A stretch of DNA of 13,992 bases from JAPLVS01 sp043809265 (GTDB lineage Archaea > Iainarchaeota > Iainarchaeia > Iainarchaeales > DTGL01). This document shows positions 6,345 to 12,053 of this stretch, piece after piece; position 1 is the first letter of the stretch; every line of letters begins with the position of its first letter. Location: positions 1 to 13,992 of the forward strand of contig JAZDDY010000045.1 of NCBI GenBank assembly GCA_043809265.1, written 5' to 3'. The notes beneath the pieces were generated by a model that saw only the letters and a list, made by a program, of their open reading frames with translations, was not told the origin of the DNA and ran no database searches. The translations under genes and the position numbers were made by a program.

Positions 6345-7724
6345 TCACTTCCCCTGAATCCCCTCAACAGCCTTCAATGCGCTTTCCATTTCTTTTTCAG
6401 CGTCGATGCTTTTCACTTCGCTTGTGCTGAGCTCCAGTTCTTCAATGTTCATTGCGTTTGCCTTCACTGTACCGTTGAAAAGGAATGTTTTTCCAACAAC
6501 ACTGCCCGAGATTTCGCCGATTATTTCAGCCGGCGTCTTTTCCCCTATTTTTGAGGCTATTTCTTCTGTGTGCCTGTCCAGGATTTTTTCCGCATTCCTC
6601 CCGAAAGTGCTGGCCCTCAGCGCGCCTGTGCCGTCGTCTATTGTCACAGTGGCCACAAGCCTGTTTTTCGGTTTGGTCTCGCCGCATTTTGCGCAAAGCC
6701 ATGAATCCGCTTCGCCCTGCGCTTTCGAGCCGCATTTTTCGCAGACCTTGAATACAAGATTGCCTTTGTTGAGCGCTGTTATTGTGGCGAGAACTTCCGC
6801 CTGCTCGCCCTTTTCCAGTTCCTTGATTTTTTTCCTTTTGAATTCCGTCCCTGCCAGTTCTTCAAGTTTCGGAATTTCAAAGCCGATTGTGGGGTTTGAA
6901 ATTATCCTTGAATTCCAGCCGAGGTGCAGTTCCAGGCTTTTCAGGCCTTTTTTTGTGTAAGCGCCCTCGATTTTTATGAGCTCTCCGGCCTCAAGCTTGT
7001 TTGCCATTACGGCGAGGTTGTTCCATGCGGTCGCCCTTATCTGCCCGCTTCCGTCGCCCACCAAAAAATTAACGACTTTTCTTTTCTCGCCGTCCCTTAA
7101 AAATTCGTTCATTTCAAAAACCCTGATGACGCGCGCGAAAACATCCGTGTTTTCCATTGCCCCGCCAAGGTCCGCAATTTTCAATGCGACCTTTTCGGCT
7201 TTCGGGAGCGTGCTCGAATCGATTTCCGGGCTTATTTCAATGTTTCCGTCAAAAGGAATGCCTAACTGCAATTGGCCCTTATAGCTCGAAACCGAGGCGT
7301 TCTTCGGGAGCAGGACAGTGCCCCTTTCAACTTTCTTTTTCTCGATTTCTTTCGCTTGTTCGCCCCAAAGGGTGAGTGAAATTTCGCCTGTTTCATCCCC
7401 GGCCAATAGCCGGCAGTACCGGCCTTTCCTGCCGTCTTTCTCGAATTCTTTTGGCGAGTAAACGTGCAGCACCCTAACAGGCAATTCAAGGCCTTTCATT
7501 CCTTCCTCGAGAGTGCTTATTTTCGTTTTTTTCTCGGCCGGCTTTTCAAATTCTATCGCAACCTTCAATTCCTTTGCGACCATGAATGCCGCGCCCGAAT
7601 CCGTGAGCAGGCCAGTGAACTTGGTTTTTTTCTCGCCTATAAGCTTCCTTATCTCGGACTCGCTTTTCCCGCTCTCAATGCAGATTCTGCCGAGCAATCC
7701 CTCAAAATCAGCGCCTTCAGCCAT
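6345..7724 (-). CDS. Replication protein A-like single-strand DNA-binding protein
   Basis: Binds and protects single-stranded DNA in replication, repair and recombination. The product has 459 residues. Residues 1-60 have the helical archaeal RPA lead-in (GLLTDSGAAFMVAKELKV). OB folds follow at about 75-165 (CRLLAGDETGEISLTLWG), 190-275 (FLVGDGSGQIRATAWN) and 305-445. The third carries a CxxC/CxxC zinc ribbon (Cys328, 331, 344, 347) followed by TIDDGTGALRASTFG, as in the C-terminal domain of eukaryotic RPA1. The start at 7724 is preferred over 7817: the product then begins MAEGADFEGLLGRI like relatives, and a TATA-like TTAAAAAAA near 7754-7762 would put the transcript start just ahead of this ATG. 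The 31 extra residues would also overlap the divergent hydrolase gene. The domain set is clear; which archaeal RPA subtype it is cannot be settled here. Confidence 0.9.
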   Translation of the reverse strand: MAEGADFEGLLGRICIESGKSESEIRKLIGEKKTKFTGLLTDSGAAFMVAKELKVAIEFEKPAEKKTKISTLEEGMKGLELPVRVLHVYSPKEFEKDGRKGRYCRLLAGDETGEISLTLWGEQAKEIEKKKVERGTVLLPKNASVSSYKGQLQLGIPFDGNIEISPEIDSSTLPKAEKVALKIADLGGAMENTDVFARVIRVFEMNEFLRDGEKRKVVNFLVGDGSGQIRATAWNNLAVMANKLEAGELIKIEGAYTKKGLKSLELHLGWNSRIISNPTIGFEIPKLEELAGTEFKRKKIKELEKGEQAEVLATITALNKGNLVFKVCEKCGSKAQGEADSWLCAKCGETKPKNRLVATVTIDDGTGALRASTFGRNAEKILDRHTEEIASKIGEKTPAEIIGEISGSVVGKTFLFNGTVKANAMNIEELELSTSEVKSIDAEKEMESALKAVEGIQGK

Positions 7725-7787
7725 TATAGCCCACAGATATGTTTTCCAGCGTTCTTTTTTTAACGGATTGCCCTTATTCTCCCTATA
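7725..7787. promoter_or_regulatory. Divergent promoter region, RPA gene and MBL-fold gene
   Basis: These 63 bases separate two divergent starts. A central A/T box (GTTCTTTTTTTAAC, 7750-7763) has TATA character on both strands and sits 25-40 nt from both ATGs. Neither gene shows a strong Shine-Dalgarno site, so both mRNAs may be leaderless or nearly so. Confidence 0.4.
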
Positions 7788-8447
7788 ATGTTCGAAAGCG
7801 TCATTCCGAACGTGCACGTGTTTTATTCCTCGAATTACGGCTCCAACATTTATTTTCTGGTTGGGCGAAAAATTGCTGTAATCGATGCCAGCACAGGCAA
7901 CAATGCAGGCGAAATCACTTCAGGCCTTAAAAGCCTCAAAATAAAGCCGGAGGACGTGGATTTCCTTTTGTTCTCGCATGGCCACGCCGACCATTTCGGC
8001 TGTGCCTCCCTGTTTTCCAAAGCCGAAAAGAGAATGCACGAATCTGACGCTGAAAAAATTGCGCTCAGGGATTCCGAGTTTTCCGGCGCAGGGGTTTTCG
8101 GCGTCAAAGATTTCCCGAAAATAGACTCGCACTACAAGGAAGGCGAGGAAATCGATTTGAAGCCGTTCATGCTCAAAGTGCTTTTCACTCCGGGCCACAC
8201 AGCCGGCTCAGTGTGCTTTTTCGAGGAAAAAAACTCACTCTTATTTTCAGGCGACACGCTGTTCAGCATGGGCTGCGGCCGCACGGATTTGGTTTCAGGG
8301 AGCGAAGACCGGCTTGTAGAATCAATTGAAATGCTTTCAAAACTGGATTTTAAGACGCTTTTGCCAGGGCACGGCCTGATTTTAAAGCAGGGCCAGAAAG
8401 CCAACACTGCCGAAGTATTAAAAACTCTAAAGCACAAATATGTTTGA
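7788..8447 (+). CDS. Metallo-beta-lactamase-fold hydrolase (glyoxalase II-like)
   Basis: A 219-residue cytoplasmic MBL-fold enzyme with a complete two-metal site: His64, His66, Asp68 and His69 (SHGHADHFG), His137 (TPGHTAGS), bridging Asp156 (FSGDTLF) and His195 (LLPGHG). FSGDTLFSMGCGRTD is typical of the glyoxalase II/persulfide dioxygenase-like branch rather than RNase or beta-lactamase branches. The substrate cannot be read from sequence; a thioester or other small ester is the usual guess. No ribosome-binding site precedes the ATG, and the promoter spacing suggests a leaderless start. The stop lies 22 nt before the GGGP synthase ATG, so the two are probably co-transcribed. Nothing known links this family to ether-lipid synthesis, so the pairing may be incidental. 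Confidence 0.85.
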   Translation: MFESVIPNVHVFYSSNYGSNIYFLVGRKIAVIDASTGNNAGEITSGLKSLKIKPEDVDFLLFSHGHADHFGCASLFSKAEKRMHESDAEKIALRDSEFSGAGVFGVKDFPKIDSHYKEGEEIDLKPFMLKVLFTPGHTAGSVCFFEEKNSLLFSGDTLFSMGCGRTDLVSGSEDRLVESIEMLSKLDFKTLLPGHGLILKQGQKANTAEVLKTLKHKYV

Positions 8448-8469
8448 GGACTGGAAAGGGATGGTGTGA

Positions 8470-9261
8470 ATGGAAAAAGTGAAAAAATTCGGAAAGGTTT
8501 ATTCGCGCATCCTTGACACCATTGAAAAGGACGGCGGCCTCACGTTTCTGGTGGTTGACCCGCCGAACCAGGAGCCTGAAGTCGCAGGCGTCCTCGGCAA
8601 AATCGCTTCCGAATCAGGCGTTGACGCGATTGCTGTCGGCGGCTCGGTGGGCGCGCAGGGCAAGCTATTGGACGACACGATTGCAAGGATTAAAGAAAAC
8701 AGCTCTCTTCCGGTCATACTTTTTCCGGGAAATATTGCCTCGATTTCACCTAACGCCGATGCTGTTTATTTCATGAGCATGCTGAATTCAACAGACCCGT
8801 ACTATATTACCGGAGCGCAAATTGCAAGCGCCCTCCCAATCAAAAAAATGGGCCTGGAAGCAATCGGCACTTCCTATATTGTCATAGAGCCAGGCCGCGC
8901 TGTCGGCTGGGTCGGCCGCGCGCATTTGATTCCGCGCGAGCTCCCGTACCTTGCAGGCATTACCGCGCTCGCAGGCCAGATGATGGGCTCGCAAATGGTC
9001 ATCCTTGAATCAGGGGGCGGAGCCGAAAAGCACGCGCCATTGGACATGATTTCAGCCACGCGCAAGCTGATTGATATTCCGCTCGTGGTTGCAGGCGGAG
9101 TGAAAACCAAAGAAAACGCCTATGACTGCATCAAGTCCGGAGCGGACATAGTGCATGTCGGCACAGCCGTGGAAAATGTTTCCGGCAACACCAAAAAAGC
9201 CAAGGAAACGCTGGAAGGAATTTCGAAAGCGGTCAAGAAAGCGGGAAAGGAAAAGAAATAG
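8470..9261 (+). CDS. Geranylgeranylglyceryl phosphate synthase, group II
   Basis: Joins geranylgeranyl diphosphate to sn-glycerol 1-phosphate, the first committed step of archaeal ether-lipid synthesis. The product has 263 residues of TIM-barrel type. Conserved segments are VVDPPNQ (28-34), LPVILFPGN (80-88), YIVIEPGRAVGWVG (136-149), ESGGGA (180-185), the phosphate loop VAGGVKT (207-213) and HVGTAVE (229-235). The long IEPGRAVGWVG loop and overall length suggest group II. A good GGTGTGA site precedes the ATG. The C-terminus is a Lys-rich helix. It follows the MBL-fold hydrolase in a likely operon and ends 3 bases from the stop of the convergent minus-strand gene. A T7 run at 9271-9277, inside that neighbour, is its probable terminator. 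Confidence 0.95.
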   Translation: MEKVKKFGKVYSRILDTIEKDGGLTFLVVDPPNQEPEVAGVLGKIASESGVDAIAVGGSVGAQGKLLDDTIARIKENSSLPVILFPGNIASISPNADAVYFMSMLNSTDPYYITGAQIASALPIKKMGLEAIGTSYIVIEPGRAVGWVGRAHLIPRELPYLAGITALAGQMMGSQMVILESGGGAEKHAPLDMISATRKLIDIPLVVAGGVKTKENAYDCIKSGADIVHVGTAVENVSGNTKKAKETLEGISKAVKKAGKEKK

Positions 9262-9264
9262 GGG

Positions 9265-9891
9265 TCATACTTTTTTTGAGTCAGTGTAATCCACTATTGC
9301 GAGCAGCGCTTTGCCCGTGCTTTTATCGATATCCAATACAAGGAAATTTGAGGTGGCCATATCGGGATGCACTTGTATTCTAGTCAGTTCGCGCCAGGCA
9401 TTCCAAATCGCAGATCTGACCTGCTGCGGATTAACTCCTTTCCGCGCCATCTTTTTTTCAAAAAAAGGCAGGTATCTTGAGCGGTCTTTTAAGCCGGCGC
9501 CAAACAAAATATCCTGTATGGTTGGAGCCGGATACACTTTTTCAGCATACCTGAGCTTTGCTCTGTCAATGCTGAGTATTTCTACCGGCTGCAATTCGAA
9601 GCTTTCCGGCTTCATTTCCATTATCCTTTTTGGAAGCTTGATTGCCATCCTCAAGCCATACTCAAATTCCTCGGCACTCGCGAATTCCCTGACTGTTGCC
9701 GCCTGTGAGGCCGAAAACCTCACGACCCGCCTTTTCCAAGGCGGCATCATTATTTTTCCGGTACGCAGCCCTGCATCGTATTCCTCCCAGAAGCGCCTGG
9801 CAGTTTCTTCTGCAATCTGCTTTGGTTCGTGGATTACAAAACCCGAGCTGGGTTTCGGCTTCAGCCTCCTTGCCCGAATCGGTTCAGGCAA
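9265..9891 (-). CDS. Small protein with a kinase-like catalytic loop (function unknown)
   Basis: A 208-residue protein; no family is recognised with confidence. It starts with TTG at 9891: AAGGAGG inside the end of the epimerase gene lies 7 nt upstream, the two genes are 2 nt apart, and no ATG occurs until residue 48. Near the C-terminus, IQVHPDMATSNFLVLD followed by LLAIVDYTDS fits the HxDxxxxN...[IV]D[YF] catalytic/metal-binding pattern of protein-kinase-like folds (His175, Asp177, Asn182, Asp201). It ends 7 residues after the second Asp, as short as the small Bud32 kinases, whose loop reads HGDLTTSN. A possible alphaC helix (Glu75, EEFEYGLRMAI) and hinge (KVYPAPTIQDIL, about 118-129) can be placed, but no glycine-rich loop or clear ATP lysine is seen. 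The N-terminus is basic. It could be a divergent kinase, a pseudokinase, or an unrelated fold. Confidence 0.7.
   Translation of the reverse strand: MPEPIRARRLKPKPSSGFVIHEPKQIAEETARRFWEEYDAGLRTGKIMMPPWKRRVVRFSASQAATVREFASAEEFEYGLRMAIKLPKRIMEMKPESFELQPVEILSIDRAKLRYAEKVYPAPTIQDILFGAGLKDRSRYLPFFEKKMARKGVNPQQVRSAIWNAWRELTRIQVHPDMATSNFLVLDIDKSTGKALLAIVDYTDSKKV
9271..9277 (+). terminator. Oligo-T terminator of the GGGP synthase operon
   Basis: Seven T lie 10 bases past the GGGP synthase stop, inside the last codons of the convergent gene. The transcripts of the two genes would overlap at their 3' ends. Confidence 0.4.
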
Positions 9892-9893
9892 CC

Positions 9894-10793
9894 TTACGCC
9901 TCCTTGAGCGCCTTAACCGTTTCTTTAATCCCGTTCTTCGTGTTCCATTTGGGCTTCCAGCCGAACTTCTTGATTTTGCCGATGGAATATTCGCGGTTTC
10001 TTGCCAGCCTGTCCAAGTGCTGCGGTGTGATCAATGATTTAGGGGAAAGCACAAGGAAAACATAAGCGAGCGGCTTGCCAAGCCAGAAAGGCAGTTTCAT
10101 CAGCTTGGGTTTCAAGCCAAGATTTCTCTTGATTTCAAGGCACAATTCTTCAAGCGTTATTCCGTGCTCTTCTGCAAGAATGAATGTTTCATCCATTGTT
10201 TCCTCGTGCTCTGCGCAAAACGCAAGCGCGTCAACAAGGTCGTCGATGTAAATCGTCTGCCACTTGTTTTTTCCGTTCCCAATCAAAGGGAAATTTTTCC
10301 CGACCAATTTCACGATTTTTTTCCAGTACTCATTCGGGCCGAGCACGAGCGCCGGCCGCAGTATCGTGATGTGCATTAATTCCTGGAATTCCTGGACTTT
10401 CAGTTCCGCCTGCATTTTGCTTTTCTCGTAGTCGGTTTCCGGGTTAAAGGAAGCATTTTCATCGGCGGCGCCTTTTTGCTCTCCGTGCACCCCGACACTG
10501 CTCAAATGAATGAACCTTTCCACTTTTCCTTCAGATGCAGCCTTAAGGATGTTTTCAGTGCCCTGAACATTCACTTTCCAAAGCAAAGGCGAGCGCTCGT
10601 CCAACACAGCAGCAAGGTGTATCACTGTGCCTATGTCTTTCACTGCTTTTTTGCAGTCCTCTTCCTTTAAAATGTCCGGGCCTTTATCCAGGTCGAATTC
10701 TTTTACCCAGTGGCCTTTTTTCCTGAGCTTTGCGGCAAGCCTTTGCCCTATGAAACCGCTTGAGCCTGTGACAAGAAAGCGAAGTTTTTCCAT
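9894..10793 (-). CDS. NAD-dependent epimerase/dehydratase (extended SDR)
   Basis: A 299-residue extended short-chain dehydrogenase. The N-terminal nucleotide loop TGSSGFIG (9-16) has the GxxGxxG spacing, and Asp34 at the end of strand 2 favours NAD. VIHLAAV (58-63) and HLSSVGVHG (96-104) are standard strands. The catalytic YxxxK is Tyr122-Lys126 with Ser98 or Ser99. The middle and C-terminal parts (LRPALVLGP; TIYIDDLVDAL; WKPKWNTKNGIKETV) fit nucleotide-sugar epimerases and related reductases. The exact substrate is not visible; sugar-nucleotide, sterol-like or Complex-I-assembly SDRs all look alike at this level. AGGTG at 10802-10806 supports the ATG. It is the middle gene of a probable operon: 36 nt after ribD, and 2 nt before the next gene, whose ribosome-binding site lies in its last codons. 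Confidence 0.88.
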   Translation of the reverse strand: MEKLRFLVTGSSGFIGQRLAAKLRKKGHWVKEFDLDKGPDILKEEDCKKAVKDIGTVIHLAAVLDERSPLLWKVNVQGTENILKAASEGKVERFIHLSSVGVHGEQKGAADENASFNPETDYEKSKMQAELKVQEFQELMHITILRPALVLGPNEYWKKIVKLVGKNFPLIGNGKNKWQTIYIDDLVDALAFCAEHEETMDETFILAEEHGITLEELCLEIKRNLGLKPKLMKLPFWLGKPLAYVFLVLSPKSLITPQHLDRLARNREYSIGKIKKFGWKPKWNTKNGIKETVKALKEA

Positions 10794-10829
10794 TTCCTTT
10801 GCACCTAAAAATTTACGCAGGCATTCCTC

Positions 10830-11888
10830 TTAAAGGTATCCTTCCACCAGCACGTCTTTCCCGAGCTGCCTTATCGAGCCCTTTTTGATTTTTAAATCCC
10901 TGCTGATTGAATCGTTGCAGAATTCCAATCCCCTGCCTACTTCCTTCCTTGAAAAAATCAGCACAATCCTGTCAACCAATCCCTCGCGCAGGAAAGAGGT
11001 GTTTACTTTCTGCCCGCCTTCGACCAAAACGCTCATGTAATTCTTTTCCCCTAGCGCCTTCAAAACATCCTTCAAATCCAGTTCCCCTTCCTTTCCTTTC
11101 ACCGAAATGCATTCCGCCCGCTTCCTTTCAAGCGCCTTTCTTTTCTTTATGTCAGCGCCGCTGGAATGGAAGATAATGGTTTTTCCTTTCTCGACAAGAA
11201 GTTTTGCCTTTATTGGAATCCGCAGTTCCGAGTCAAGGATCACGCGCACCGGGTTCCTTGCGCCTTTTTTCCTGCAGGTCAGCCTCGGGTCATCCTTCAA
11301 AACAGTGCCGATGCCGACAAGGAGGCAATCGCATTCCGCGCGGTAATCCTGCACGAATTTGTCGGCTTCTTTTCCTGAAATTTTTTTCCTTTTTCCGTCG
11401 CCCCATGAAATGAAGCCGTCCCTCGTGAGCGCGGATTTCAGCACAACAAAAGGCGTTTTGGTTTGAATCCATTTGTTGAAGTAATCGTTCAATTGCAGGC
11501 ATTTGCTTTCCAACATCCCGCACTGCACTTCAATGCCTGCCTTTTGCAGCAGTGCAATCCCTTTCCCGCGCACTTTCGGATTCGCATCCAGTGCACCGAT
11601 AAAAACCCTTGCCGCGCCAGCCCTAATGATTTTTTCAGCGCAAGGCCCTGTAAGGCCGCGGTGTGAGCAAGGCTCCAATGTGCAATGCAAATCAGCGCCT
11701 TTCGCCTGCCTGCTGGCTTTTTCCAGCGCAATCGCTTCCGCGTGCTTTCTGCCTTTTTCCCCGTGGAATCCTGCGGCAATAACCTTTCCTTCTTTCACTA
11801 TCAGGCATCCGACCAAAGGCCTTGCTTTCACTTTTCCCTTGCCTTTCTCTGCAAGGATTATGGCGTGTTCCATGAAAGAGGGGCTCAT
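10830..11888 (-). CDS. ribD: Bifunctional riboflavin biosynthesis deaminase/reductase RibD
   Basis: Two steps of riboflavin synthesis: deamination of the pyrimidine amine, then NADPH reduction of the ribosyl side chain. The product has 352 residues. The deaminase half (about 1-145) has zinc ligands His49 (HAE, proton donor Glu51), Cys74 and Cys83 in LEPCSHRGLTGPC, with GALDANPKVRGKGI. The reductase half (about 146-352) has VVLKSALTRDGFIS, LLVGIGTVLKDDPRLTC, NPVRVILDS and VLVEGGQKVNTSFL. The fused order is the bacterial RibD design. Bacterial enzymes usually have PNPxVG near residue 25, whereas this one reads ARPLVG. A TATA box 25 nt before the ATG and no ribosome-binding site indicate a leaderless start at 11888. 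The first gene of the ribD-epimerase-kinase-like run. No other riboflavin gene is in view. Confidence 0.93.
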   Translation of the reverse strand: MSPSFMEHAIILAEKGKGKVKARPLVGCLIVKEGKVIAAGFHGEKGRKHAEAIALEKASRQAKGADLHCTLEPCSHRGLTGPCAEKIIRAGAARVFIGALDANPKVRGKGIALLQKAGIEVQCGMLESKCLQLNDYFNKWIQTKTPFVVLKSALTRDGFISWGDGKRKKISGKEADKFVQDYRAECDCLLVGIGTVLKDDPRLTCRKKGARNPVRVILDSELRIPIKAKLLVEKGKTIIFHSSGADIKKRKALERKRAECISVKGKEGELDLKDVLKALGEKNYMSVLVEGGQKVNTSFLREGLVDRIVLIFSRKEVGRGLEFCNDSISRDLKIKKGSIRQLGKDVLVEGYL

Positions 11889-11906
11889 GCAAAAAAAGAG
11901 TTTTAT

Positions 11907-11918
11907 CTTATTTTAATG
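11907..11918 (-). promoter_or_regulatory. TATA box for ribD operon
   Basis: The minus strand reads CATTAAAATAAG. Its centre is about 25 nt upstream of the ribD ATG, so transcription should begin at or next to the start codon. Confidence 0.55.
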
Positions 11919-11988
11919 GTATTGGAAACGCCGGTTTTTTCAGCAAAAAATGAAAGAATGCTGCCTGTGCAGGGGGCTCGTAGAAATG

Positions 11989-12007
11989 TTTTTTAAGGCT
12001 TTTATGC
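11989..12007 (+). promoter_or_regulatory. Possible TATA elements for the GH15-like gene
   Basis: Two candidate boxes occur in a row: TTTTTTAAG (11989-11997) and TTTTATGC (12000-12007). Either gives a transcript start at about 12018-12030 and a 24-36 nt leader carrying AAGTGGG ahead of the ATG at 12054. The rest of the gap between the ribD start and this gene shows nothing recognisable. Confidence 0.35.
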
Positions 12008-12053
12008 TTGATTTGTCTGAGTTTAGGGAAACAATAGGCTGGAAAGTGGGAAA

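Noticed and set aside
7725..7817. 31-residue N-terminal extension of the RPA-like protein
   Set aside because: It would overlap the divergent MBL-fold gene and cross the likely promoter. The start at 7724 matches the usual family beginning.
9311..9907. 198-codon plus-strand frame opposite the kinase-like gene
   Set aside because: The minus-strand gene has an ideal ribosome-binding site, operon spacing and a motif. The plus frame has no ribosome-binding site and a Ser/Leu-rich antisense look.
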